Shown piece after piece: positions 1 through 7,549 of a stretch of 64,000 bases of DNA. The DNA comes from Microlunatus panaciterrae (GTDB taxonomy: Bacteria; Actinomycetota; Actinomycetes; Propionibacteriales; Propionibacteriaceae), in contig NZ_JAFBCF010000001.1 in the NCBI RefSeq assembly GCF_016907535.1, forward strand, positions 1,240,001-1,304,000, written 5' to 3'. Position 1 is the stretch's first letter; each line of letters begins with the position of its first letter. The notes under the pieces are model-generated. The model did no database searches, was not told the origin of the DNA, and worked only from the letters and a program-made list of their open reading frames with translations. Position numbers and translations under genes: made by a program.

Positions 1-9
1 CTCGGTGGG

Positions 10-40
10 CGGCCCCTCCCACACGCTCGGAGAGGGGCCG
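10..40 (-). terminator. Hairpin terminator after the small gene at 55-285
   Basis: A perfect 9-bp inverted repeat, CGGCCCCTC at 10-18 and GAGGGGCCG at 32-40, with a 13-nt loop lies about 15 bp beyond the stop codon of the minus-strand gene ending at 55. There is no clear T-run, as is common for actinobacterial hairpins. It could also serve a gene coming from the left edge. Confidence 0.5.
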
Positions 41-54
41 CAGCAGCGGGCGTC

Positions 55-285
55 TCAGGATGACGCATGCCGCTGACGAAGCCGGGCGCTTCGGCCACTG
101 CCCGCTCCGACCGCTGTCTGGATCGAGTTCAGACTCCGCTGGCGAGTCGCCGACAATCGACGCCACCACGACGGACGCCCGGCCGTGACCCGCCGCACCA
201 GCCGGTCATGGTCGGCCTGCGCGTGCAGCTCGTGGGTCCGCTGGGTAGCCACCTGCTGGTACCAGTAGTCACCGGTGATGCTCAT
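55..285 (-). CDS. Small basic hypothetical protein
   Basis: This 76-residue protein begins MSITGDYWYQQ and is rich in Arg, Gln and His. It has no signal peptide and no membrane segment. The start is supported by a purine-rich stretch (AGGACAGGA) just before the ATG, and a hairpin follows the stop. Short soluble proteins of this type, a helical N-terminus with Tyr/Gln/Glu followed by an Arg-rich tail, are common in Actinobacteria and mostly uncharacterised. I do not recognise a function. A plus-strand frame over the same bases (67-318) has less protein-like composition and was not chosen. Confidence 0.55.
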   Translation of the reverse strand: MSITGDYWYQQVATQRTHELHAQADHDRLVRRVTAGRPSWWRRLSATRQRSLNSIQTAVGAGSGRSARLRQRHASS

Positions 286-418
286 GTCCTGTCCTCACAT
301 CAGTCTTGGTTGATGTGACCAGCCTCGTTCTAAGGCGGGTGGACGGGCATCGGTCATCTGCCCGATCTTTGGTCGGAGAGCATCCGGTCCGACGGCACGT
401 AAGGTGCCTTAGCCGGCC

Positions 419-1213
419 TCAGCCGCGGTTGACCTCGTCCCGCCAGGAAATCCAGTCGCGCAGCTGACCGAGGTCGTAGTCGGGACCGCCGACGCTGACG
501 GTGAACATGCGGGTACCGAGCTCGAGCAGCTGGGGGCCGATCTCGTCGGGTGACCCCTGGGCCGCGGTCGAGCGTTCGATCTCACCCGGATCGCGACCCA
601 CGTCGGCGCAGTGCTCGTCGAGGATCCGGTGCTTGCGCTCGATTGTCTCGGGATCGCCGAAGCCGTGCCAGATGGTCGCGTGCTTCGCCACCATCCGCAA
701 CGTCTTCTTCTCCCCGCCGCCGCCGATCAGGACCGGGATGTCGCGGGTGGGCGCCGGGTTCAGCTTGGCCCACCGCTTCTCGATCCTGGGCAGCGCCTCG
801 GCCAGGTCGGCCAGCCGCGAGCCGGCGGTGCCGAACTCGTAGCCGTACTCGTCGTAGTCCTTCTCGAACCAGCCGGCACCGATGCCCAGGATCAGCCGCC
901 CGCCGGAGATGTGGTCGACCGTACGGGCCATATCGGCCAGCAGCTCGGGGTTGCGGTAGGTGTTGCAGGAGACCAGTGCCCCGATCTCGATCCGCTCCGT
1001 GGCTTCCGCCCAGGCCCCGAGCATGGTCCAGCACTCGAAGTGCTTGCCTTCTGGTTCACCGCTGAGCGGATAGAAGTGGTCCCAGTTGAAGGCGATGTCG
1101 ACACCGAGCTCCTCGGCCTCGGCGACGGCCCGGCGGATGGCGTCGTAGTCGGCGTGTTGAGGCTGAATCTGGATCCCGATCCGGACCGGTCTGTCTGCGT
1201 ATGCACGTCCCAT
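419..1213 (-). CDS. LLM-class F420-dependent oxidoreductase
   Basis: The 264-residue protein has the luciferase-like monooxygenase (TIM-barrel) fold signature. The N-terminal strand is VRIGIQIQPQ, followed by a DIAFNWDHFYPL segment, LVSCNTYRNPELLADMARTVDHISGGR, and GIGAGWFEKDYDEYG, all typical of the F420-using LLM families of Actinobacteria. Such enzymes transfer hydride between coenzyme F420 and small organic substrates; the substrate cannot be read from the sequence. It may start at the GTG eight codons in (VRIGIQ). It is a single gene, with 66 bp to the neighbouring permease on the same strand. Confidence 0.9.
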   Translation of the reverse strand: MGRAYADRPVRIGIQIQPQHADYDAIRRAVAEAEELGVDIAFNWDHFYPLSGEPEGKHFECWTMLGAWAEATERIEIGALVSCNTYRNPELLADMARTVDHISGGRLILGIGAGWFEKDYDEYGYEFGTAGSRLADLAEALPRIEKRWAKLNPAPTRDIPVLIGGGGEKKTLRMVAKHATIWHGFGDPETIERKHRILDEHCADVGRDPGEIERSTAAQGSPDEIGPQLLELGTRMFTVSVGGPDYDLGQLRDWISWRDEVNRG

Positions 1214-1279
1214 GAGTAGACACCCTAGTAGCGGCGTCCGGGGGTGGCGAGCGACCCCCGGACGGTCGAGATCACCGCC

Positions 1280-2818
1280 TCAGCTGACCAGCCTGGTGAG
1301 CACGCCCTGGACGAAGTAGACGACGAACAGGATCGACACGACGTACAGCAGCGGGTGCACCTGCTTGGCCTTGCCCCGGACCAGCTTGAGCACCACGAAC
1401 ATGACGAACCCGGCACCGATCCCCACCGTGATCGAGAAGGTGAAGGGCATCAGCGCCATGGTCAGGAACGCGGGCAGCCCCTCCTCGATGTCGTCCCACT
1501 GCACCTTGACCACCTGGCTCATCATCAGGAAGCCGACGAACACCAGTGCCGGCGTGGCCGCCTCAGAGGGGACCATGTTGATCAACGGCGCGAAGAACAT
1601 CGCCAGCAGGAAGCCGATACCGGTGATCACCGAGGCGAGGCCGGTCCGGGCTCCTTCGCCGACTCCGGCGGCTGACTCGATGTAGGAGGTGTTGCTCGAC
1701 ACCGAACCGAGACCACCGGCGGCGGCAGCGACCGAGTCGACCATCAGGATCGAGGCGAGGTGTGGAGGGTTGCCCTTCTCATCGAGCAGGTTCCCCTCGG
1801 CGCCGACCGCGACCACGGTGCCCACGGTGTCGAAGAAGTCGGCCAGCAACAGGGCGAACACCAGCAGCAGCAGCGGCAGCAGCAGGTGCGGGTGGAACCC
1901 GTTGAGGAACGCCGGCTTGAAGGCGCCGAAGACGTCGACCTTGAACAGCAGGCCCAGGTCCGGCTTGTCCGCCACCCCGTGGAACTGCGGGACGTTCAGG
2001 GACCAGCCGGTCGCCTCGGAGGCCGACCGGGGGCCGACCTTGGCGGCAAGCTCGATGATCACCGACACGACGGTGGCAACGATGATCGAGATCAAGATCG
2101 CGCCCTTCACCCGCTTGGCGTAGAGGAACGCCACCAGGAAGAGCCCGAGCACGAACACCGCCATCGGCCAGCCGGCCAGCGAGCCGCCGATGCCGAGCTC
2201 CACCGGCGGCGCACCCGCCGGCTTGCGGACCACACCGGAGTCGACCAGCCCGACGAACGAGATGAACAGGCCGATGCCGACCGAGATGCCGGCCCGCAGC
2301 GAGCGCGGCACCGCTCTGAACACCGCTGTCCGGAAGCCGGTCAGCACCAGCAGCGAGATCAGCACGCCCTCGCAGACGATCAGGCCCATCGCCTGCGGCC
2401 ACGTCATCTGCGGGGCGATCACGAACGCCAGCAGGGCGTTCAGCCCGAGGCCGGTCGCGATACCGATCGGGAACCGCCCGATCACGCCCATCAGGATGGT
2501 CATCACGCCGGCCACCAGCGCGGTCGCGGCGGCGACCATGGTGATCGCGTGGTCCACGTTGGCGCCGATCACCTGGCCACCGGCGTCCTTGAACGGCAGC
2601 CCGCCCAGCAGGTTGCCGGCCTTGTCCGGCGCGGTGCCGATGATCAGCGGGTTCAGCGCGATGATGTAGGCCATCGTGAAGAAGGTCACCAACCCACCGC
2701 GAATCTCACGACCGACCGTCGACCCGCGCGCCGTGATCTGGAAGTAGGAGTCGATCGGCCCGATCTGCCGTTCGACCTCGCGCGGCGAGGCCGCAGCCTT
2801 GGGGGACTTGGTAACCAT
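1280..2818 (-). CDS. NCS2-family nucleobase (xanthine/adenine-guanine type) permease
   Basis: About 512 residues with 12-14 hydrophobic segments, beginning MVTKSPKAAASPREVERQIG. The motif GGLVTFFTMAYIIALNPLIIG, the GLGLNALLAFV segment and a second-half segment GGLGSVSSNTSYIESAAGVGEGARTG are hallmarks of the AzgA/PbuG branch of NCS2 permeases, which import purines with protons across the cytoplasmic membrane. An ATG three codons upstream at 2827 is also possible; the much longer upstream reading frame runs through the opposite-strand DUF2530 gene and repeats and is not credible. It is divergent from the DUF2530 gene, with only 15-24 bp between starts, so both promoters must overlap or be leaderless. 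Confidence 0.92.
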   Translation of the reverse strand: MVTKSPKAAASPREVERQIGPIDSYFQITARGSTVGREIRGGLVTFFTMAYIIALNPLIIGTAPDKAGNLLGGLPFKDAGGQVIGANVDHAITMVAAATALVAGVMTILMGVIGRFPIGIATGLGLNALLAFVIAPQMTWPQAMGLIVCEGVLISLLVLTGFRTAVFRAVPRSLRAGISVGIGLFISFVGLVDSGVVRKPAGAPPVELGIGGSLAGWPMAVFVLGLFLVAFLYAKRVKGAILISIIVATVVSVIIELAAKVGPRSASEATGWSLNVPQFHGVADKPDLGLLFKVDVFGAFKPAFLNGFHPHLLLPLLLLVFALLLADFFDTVGTVVAVGAEGNLLDEKGNPPHLASILMVDSVAAAAGGLGSVSSNTSYIESAAGVGEGARTGLASVITGIGFLLAMFFAPLINMVPSEAATPALVFVGFLMMSQVVKVQWDDIEEGLPAFLTMALMPFTFSITVGIGAGFVMFVVLKLVRGKAKQVHPLLYVVSILFVVYFVQGVLTRLVS

Positions 2819-2842
2819 GGGAGGCATCGTAGAGTTATCGAT

Positions 2843-3127
2843 GTGACCGAGTCTCCTGGGCCTCCACCAAGTGAGCCCAAGCACCATCTGCTGGTGCAGG
2901 CCCCCGTGGCCGCGCTGGATGTCGACGGGCTCAATGTGGTCACCGTCGGACTGGTGCTGTTCGCAGCGGCCTCCATCCTGATGGGCGTCTTCTACGACGC
3001 TCTGGTCGCCCGCGGCAACGGCTGGTGGCTCTGGGTCGGCATCTGCGGCTTCGGCCTCGGCCTCCTCGGCCTCCTCTACTGCTGGAACCGACGCCGCCGC
3101 CGTCTCGCCGGCGAGCGCCTCGACTGA
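2843..3127 (+). CDS. DUF2530 small membrane protein
   Basis: A 94-residue protein read from a GTG (VTESPGPPPSEPKHHLL). It has two predicted transmembrane helices, at about residues 32-52 and 60-80, and an Arg-rich C-terminus (WNRRRRRLAGERLD), matching actinobacterial DUF2530 proteins. These are frequently found divergent from an NCS2 permease, as here. Function unknown. The gene is hidden inside a longer open frame that starts far upstream in the permease. The start at 2843 is chosen because the family begins shortly before the conserved LDVDG segment. Confidence 0.75.
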   Translation: MTESPGPPPSEPKHHLLVQAPVAALDVDGLNVVTVGLVLFAAASILMGVFYDALVARGNGWWLWVGICGFGLGLLGLLYCWNRRRRRLAGERLD

Positions 3128-3132
3128 CCGCC

Positions 3133-3540
3133 CTCTGAGCCTCTCGAAGAGCAGCCGCGTCCTGAGCTCGTCGATGGGCCATGGGCAGAATTTCCCTTCC
3201 GTGCCCTGAGCTCGTCGAAGGGCCCAGGGGATGCCGAACGGCAGCGTGCGGCTGCTTGAACGCCATTTTCCCAACCACACGCTGCCGTACGAGGGGTGGC
3301 GCCCTTCGACAGGCTCAGGGCACGTGTCCACGGGCTCAGGGCACGCCCTTCGACAGGCTCAGGACACGTATCCGTACGCCTCTGCTGCTATCCGTGCTCT
3401 GAGCTTGTCGAAGAGCCAAGGGGATGCCGAACGGCAGCGTATGGCTGCTCGAACGCCAGTTTCACAACCACACGCTGCCGTACGAGGGGTGCCGCCCTTC
3501 GACAGGCTCAGGGCACGCCCTTCGACAGGCTCAGGGGGCA
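3133..3540. repeat. Cluster of CCCTTCGACAGGCTCAGGG-type palindromic repeats
   Basis: This 400-bp spacer between DUF2530 and the MarR gene has no convincing gene. It contains about eight full or degenerate copies, in both orientations, of the 19-bp element CCCTTCGACAGGCTCAGGG. Clear copies lie near 3303, 3349, 3496 and 3518, reverse copies near 3203 and 3398, and worn copies near 3133 and 3160. Two copies of a separate 73-bp hairpin element are interleaved. Confidence 0.85.
3227..3492. repeat. Two copies of a 73-bp hairpin-forming direct repeat
   Basis: Copies at 3227-3299 and 3420-3492 share the order GGGGATGCCGAACGGCAGCG ... CACGCTGCCGTACGAGGGG, with about eight differences. Within each copy the arms ACGGCAGCGTG (3238-3248) and CACGCTGCCGT (3278-3288) are perfect inverted repeats around a 29-nt loop. 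The second copy has one arm mismatch. The shape resembles a small non-coding REP or MITE-like unit. Confidence 0.8.
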
Positions 3541-3547
3541 CGGGAGG

Positions 3548-4064
3548 TCACTCCACGGCGTTGTCGATGCCCTCGATCAGCCGCTCGAGGAGGGAGGCGA
3601 GGGTCTGCAGCTGGCGTTCGGTGAGGCCGGCGACCACATCGGACTCCATCAGGTTTGACTCCTTGATCGCGGCGGCGAAGAGCTCCCAGCCGGCGTCGGA
3701 GAAGCGCACCAGCACCCGGGTTCGGTTGCCGGGGTCCGGCTCGCGACTGACCAGGCCACGTTCGACCATCCGATCCAAGCGGTGGGTCATCGACGAAGGG
3801 GCGATGTTGGTCGCCGCAGCCAGTTGGCTCGGGGTCAGTGCCGCTGTCTCCCCATTCCTGACCAGCTCACTGAGCACCGCCCACTCCCCCGCCGAGACGG
3901 ACAGATCGGCCAGCTGCCGGTCGTACCACTGGTTCAGCCGACGCGACAGTCGGTGCACCGCGGTCACCACCCGCTGGACGGACTCGTCCGCGCATGGCGG
4001 CCACATAGGAGGCGACGGCGGCCCGATACTCCTCTTGTTCGCTGCGTCTCTGGGTCGGGGGCAT
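3548..4064 (-). CDS. MarR-family transcriptional regulator (apparent frameshift near the N-terminus)
   Basis: From about 3990 down to 3548 the frame encodes a complete winged-helix MarR core: RVVTAVHRLSRRLNQWYDRQ, then SAGEWAVLSELVRNG, the recognition region TPSQLAAATNIAPSSMTHRLDR, and the wing VSREPDPGNRTRVLVRFSDAG. The best N-terminus, MPPTQRRSEQEEYRAAVASY from the ATG at 4064, is in another frame. The two would join by removing one G near 3993. In-frame alternatives are an Arg/Pro-rich, less natural start at 4073 or a short start at MWPPCADES (about 4010). MarR proteins are dimeric ligand-responsive DNA-binding repressors. The target is unknown. Confidence 0.75.
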
Positions 4065-4144
4065 GGACGCATTGTGCCAGCCCGGATTTCGACATCGAAG
4101 TTCTCCGCGCGGCCGAGGTCAGCGAGCACCTCACCGACGATGCG

Positions 4145-5407
4145 TCAGTCCGGCCGCGACACCGGTCCCGGCCGGCTGCCGACATACACCCCGGGCACCC
4201 GGAAGCGGAGCTCCGGCTCCTGATACTCCTCGAGGGCGTGAGCCGTCCAGCCAGCCATCCGGGCGATCGCGAAGATCGCCTCGCCGGCATCGGGCCGAAG
4301 CCCGAGCCCATGGCCCAGTACGGCGAGAGCGAAGTCGGTGTTCGGATGCAGGTCCTGCCGCTCGGCCAGCTGGTCAATGACCAGATCTGCCGCTGCGGTG
4401 GCGCGCTGTGCGGCTGGGTCGTCGAGGCGTCGCAGCCGGTCCAGCAGGTAGTCCGCGCGGGGATCCGGACCCGCGTAGAGCAGATGGCCGAAGCCCGGAA
4501 CGGCCACCCCGTCCCGGAACCGGACCCCCAGGGCGTCGGCCGGACTCGCCAGCGCCTCGGTCATGAACCGGAACGCCCGCGAGGTGGCGCCGCCGTGAAA
4601 GGGACCGTCGATGGCCCCCAGTCCGGCCGACAGCACGGCGTACAGATCCGCTCGGGCACTGGCAGCAACCCGGGCGGCGAGGGTGGACACAGCCAGGTCG
4701 TGGTCGGCCAGCAACACCAGCGCACTGTTGAGCAGCTCCACTTGAGCGGGATCCGCTGCCGCGGTCTTCCCTGGCCGGAGGCTGGGCCACAGCCGCTCCG
4801 CCAGCCTGCCGTCCTCGCCCGGAGCGGAGATCCCCAGCCCCTCGGCCACTGCAGCTGCCAGCGTGCCCAGCAGGGCGGCCGAGGACCGGGTGACCGAGCG
4901 CGGGGTGAGGTCGAAGCGGAGCGGGTCGCAGGCGCCGGCGACGTCCACGATCAAGCGGATGCAGACGATCAGCCGGGCGTCGTCCGGCAGCAGCCGAGTC
5001 GCCTCCGCCGCCCTCCGGACCACGTCGGGCACGGCGGCGAAGGCCATGGGCCCGGAGAGCTCCGACGTCCACAGCCACTGGGCCACCTGCTCGAACGGCA
5101 GTGCGGCCAGCTCGGTGGCGTCCCGCCCACGGTAGTAGAGCGAGCCCTTCTCCTGCAGGGTGATGCTGGTTCTGATTCGCTCGACGGCACCCGAGACGGC
5201 CCGCCGAGTCCCGTCGCGGCTCACCAGTGCCTCGACCTCGCCGACCGGGAACAGGCTGCCCCGGACGCCGGGCACCCGCGTGCTGCGGAGCAGCCCGCGA
5301 CTGACGTAGGCGTACACGGTCTCTTCCTTGACCCCTAGCCGGCGGGCGGCCTGAGCGGTGCTGAGAAAGGAGCCTTCGCCGTTGCTGACGGGCCGCTCAC
5401 CGACCAT
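4145..5407 (-). CDS. Citrate-synthase-family protein with N-terminal helix-turn-helix
   Basis: 420 residues. Residues 15-65 form a MerR/excisionase-like helix-turn-helix (LSTAQAARRLGVKEETVYAY). Residues 75-410 are a citrate synthase fold that retains His271 (DGPFHGG), His308 (GFGH) and Asp358 (HPNTDF), the catalytic triad positions. This fused architecture is known in Actinobacteria, usually beside a second citrate synthase gene, as here. The start is supported by AAGGAG 6 bp upstream. It may condense acetyl-CoA with oxaloacetate, sense a metabolite and regulate the divergent pair, or both. A perfect palindrome lies directly upstream at 5422-5452. Confidence 0.9.
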   Translation of the reverse strand: MVGERPVSNGEGSFLSTAQAARRLGVKEETVYAYVSRGLLRSTRVPGVRGSLFPVGEVEALVSRDGTRRAVSGAVERIRTSITLQEKGSLYYRGRDATELAALPFEQVAQWLWTSELSGPMAFAAVPDVVRRAAEATRLLPDDARLIVCIRLIVDVAGACDPLRFDLTPRSVTRSSAALLGTLAAAVAEGLGISAPGEDGRLAERLWPSLRPGKTAAADPAQVELLNSALVLLADHDLAVSTLAARVAASARADLYAVLSAGLGAIDGPFHGGATSRAFRFMTEALASPADALGVRFRDGVAVPGFGHLLYAGPDPRADYLLDRLRRLDDPAAQRATAAADLVIDQLAERQDLHPNTDFALAVLGHGLGLRPDAGEAIFAIARMAGWTAHALEEYQEPELRFRVPGVYVGSRPGPVSRPD

Positions 5408-5421
5408 CGGGACTCCTTCAC

Positions 5422-5452
5422 ATTGATTGCGTCAACATTGACAGAAATCAAT
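5422..5452. promoter_or_regulatory. Nested palindromic operator between divergent citrate synthase genes
   Basis: ATTGATT (5422-5428) and AATCAAT (5446-5452) form a perfect outer inverted repeat. Inside it, GTCAA (5431-5435) and TTGAC (5438-5442) form a perfect inner one, almost on the same centre. It sits 15 bp upstream of the HTH-fusion gene and about 70 bp upstream of the second citrate synthase. AT-rich arms in GC-rich DNA suggest selection. The likely ligand is the HTH-bearing product at 4145-5407 (inference). Confidence 0.65.
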
Positions 5453-5521
5453 ACTAGACGGACAGTGGAGCCTCAGTCAGCCAGAGCGCGCCACCGGAGC
5501 GCCAGAGACGAGGAGCAGGTC

Positions 5522-6664
5522 ATGGAGGTCATCGAGGCACCCCGCGGGTTGAACAACGTTGTGGTGACCGAGACGGAGGTCGGCGACGTCCGCGGGCTGG
5601 AGGGGTTCTACCACTACCGGCAGTACTCGGCGATCGAGCTCGCTGAGAACCGCACCTTCGAGGATGTCTGGCACCTGTTCGTGACGGGCCATCTCCCTGA
5701 CTCCGAGGAGCGGGAGCGCTTCCGCACAGAGGTGGCGCCGCTGCGGGTGCTGCCAGCCGAACTGCTGCCGGCGCTGGGCCCGATTGCCTCGGCGGGTCGC
5801 CAACCGCACGCTCTCGCGGGCCTGCGGACCGCGCTGTCGCTCATCGCCAGCGCCCGGGACATGGCGCCGCTGTACGGATCCAGCGAGGACCAGCGCCGCA
5901 CAGACTCGCTGCTGGTCTCGGCCGTGACCCCCACCATTCTGGCCGCCCTGCACCGGGTCCGGGCGGGCCTGGAGCCGCTCCAGCCGCGAGCCGACCTGTC
6001 GGTCGCCGCCAACTGGCTGTACATGGTCACCGGAAAGGTGCCCTCACCGCCCGAGGCCCGGGCGATCGACCAGTACCTGATCGCGACCATCGACCACGGC
6101 TTCAACGCCTCCACCTTCACCGCCCGGGTGGTCGCCTCGGCCGGGGCGGACGTGGGCTCCGCCATCTGCGCCGCGATCGGCGCCTTCGGCGGGCCGCTGC
6201 ATGGTGGCGCGCCCGACCGGGCCCTCGACGCACTGGACGAGATCGGCACCCCGGACCGCACCCGGGATTGGGTGCGCACGAAGGTGGCGTCGGGGGAACG
6301 CATTATGGGTTTCGGGCACGCCGTGTACCGCACCGAGGATCCCCGCGCGGCCCTGCTGCGCTCGATCGCGACCTCGTTCGGAGGTGCGCAGGTCGAGTTC
6401 GCCGTGCAGGTCGAGCAGGCGGTGGTGGAGACCCTGGCCGAGCTGAAGCCGGATCGACGGCTGTATGCCAATGTCGAGTTCTACGCGGGCGTCGTGATGG
6501 AGCGCTGCGGCATCCCACGGTCGATGTCCACCCCGACCTTCGCCTGCAGCCGGGTCGTCGGCTGGTGCGCCAACATCCTCGAGCAGGCCAGGGACAGCAA
6601 GATCATCCGCCCGATCGCCCGATACCGCGGGCCGAGCGCCCCGCAGCCCGTACCGCTGCCCTGA
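5522..6664 (+). CDS. Citrate synthase 2 (CitA-like), Glu in place of catalytic Asp
   Basis: 380 residues. The start ATG at 5522 has GAGGAG 7 bp upstream. Catalytic histidines are His227 (GGPLHGG) and His266 (MGFGHAVYR), followed by PRA for substrate binding. The third catalytic position, usually NVDF, reads YANVEFYAGVV, so Glu319 replaces Asp. It is shorter than hexameric citrate synthases (about 430 residues). It probably condenses acetyl-CoA or propionyl-CoA with oxaloacetate in the cytoplasm. It is divergently paired with the HTH-fused homologue, which keeps the Asp. Confidence 0.9.
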   Translation: MEVIEAPRGLNNVVVTETEVGDVRGLEGFYHYRQYSAIELAENRTFEDVWHLFVTGHLPDSEERERFRTEVAPLRVLPAELLPALGPIASAGRQPHALAGLRTALSLIASARDMAPLYGSSEDQRRTDSLLVSAVTPTILAALHRVRAGLEPLQPRADLSVAANWLYMVTGKVPSPPEARAIDQYLIATIDHGFNASTFTARVVASAGADVGSAICAAIGAFGGPLHGGAPDRALDALDEIGTPDRTRDWVRTKVASGERIMGFGHAVYRTEDPRAALLRSIATSFGGAQVEFAVQVEQAVVETLAELKPDRRLYANVEFYAGVVMERCGIPRSMSTPTFACSRVVGWCANILEQARDSKIIRPIARYRGPSAPQPVPLP

Positions 6665-6696
6665 CTGCTGACCCGTCCGATCGGTGGCGGACGACC

Positions 6697-7488
6697 TCAG
6701 TCGAAGAGCGAGATCGGCTCATCCCACTGGATGGTCTCCCACGCCGGCGGCGGCAGTTCGACCGCGCGGTCGTCGGAGACGACGTTCGAGTGCCCGCCGC
6801 AGCCGTGGTCGATGCTGACCACGGAGGCGTCGGAGGGGGAATAGGCGTTCGCGCAGACGCCGAACAGCCGACCGAGGCTGCCACTCAACCGGACGAAGAA
6901 CGCGCAGTTCACACACACGTCCGGGGCCTGCTTGGTCATCGGGTTGTCCGGGCCACCGTCGCCGGCGAGCCAGCGCTCGGCCGCCTCGTCACGTCCGAGC
7001 GGCGACATCAGCCGCTCGCGCCCGAGGCCGAGCTCGGCGACCAGGGCGCGGGTGACACTCTGCTCCGCCGAGTCAGCATCCGCTGCCGCCTCGCCGCCGG
7101 TGTAGCCGGGCTCCAGCCGAGGGTCTCCCTCCGGGGTCGGCATCAACAGACCGGGCACCACGTCCCCGGGTCCGATCCGGTCCACCCAGGGCACCCATTC
7201 CGGCGACCGCAGAGCACCCTCACCGGGCAGCAGCACCACCTCGTTGATGGTCGGCACCTTCGCTCGGGACGCCCGGACGAGGGTGACGGACCAGACCCAC
7301 CCGACATAGCCGGGGTGCGGGCAGGCGAAGTGGTGCGTCAGCAGCCGGTCGTCCTCGGCCGTGCAGCCCAGGTGGTCACCGACGCCCATCACTCCGGCCG
7401 TCTCCACGGCAGCCTCGCGCGCCTGCTCGATGGCGGCGGCGCAGATGGCGTCCGGTTTGATGCTTTTGGCCCGAGCGTTACTACTCAT
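6697..7488 (-). CDS. DUF3027 family protein
   Basis: 263 residues from MSSNARAK at 7488. It matches the actinobacterial DUF3027 family along its length: IKPDAICAAAIEQAREAAVE, HHFACPHPGYVGWVWSVTLVRA, NEVVLLPGEGAL, WVPWVDRIGPGDV, and the C-terminal CVNCAFFVRLSGSLGRLFGVCANAYSPSDASVVSIDHGCGGHS. The spaced cysteines and histidine (CxxC, C, HGCGxH) look like a metal-binding site. Function unknown. In other Actinobacteria this family lies near a C-terminally extended cold-shock gene and an MFS gene, as it does here. The frame continues upstream into Pro-rich nonsense over the MFS start, which was rejected. Confidence 0.9.
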   Translation of the reverse strand: MSSNARAKSIKPDAICAAAIEQAREAAVETAGVMGVGDHLGCTAEDDRLLTHHFACPHPGYVGWVWSVTLVRASRAKVPTINEVVLLPGEGALRSPEWVPWVDRIGPGDVVPGLLMPTPEGDPRLEPGYTGGEAAADADSAEQSVTRALVAELGLGRERLMSPLGRDEAAERWLAGDGGPDNPMTKQAPDVCVNCAFFVRLSGSLGRLFGVCANAYSPSDASVVSIDHGCGGHSNVVSDDRAVELPPPAWETIQWDEPISLFD

Positions 7489-7549
7489 GCGGCCTATTCT
7501 GGCAGCCAGGTTGTGGGTCGGCGAATCACGGGCACGCGGGCGAGGCAGG

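Noticed and set aside
3231..4223. 330-codon plus-strand frame across repeats and MarR
   Set aside because: It is the antisense and repeat-derived reading with no domain.
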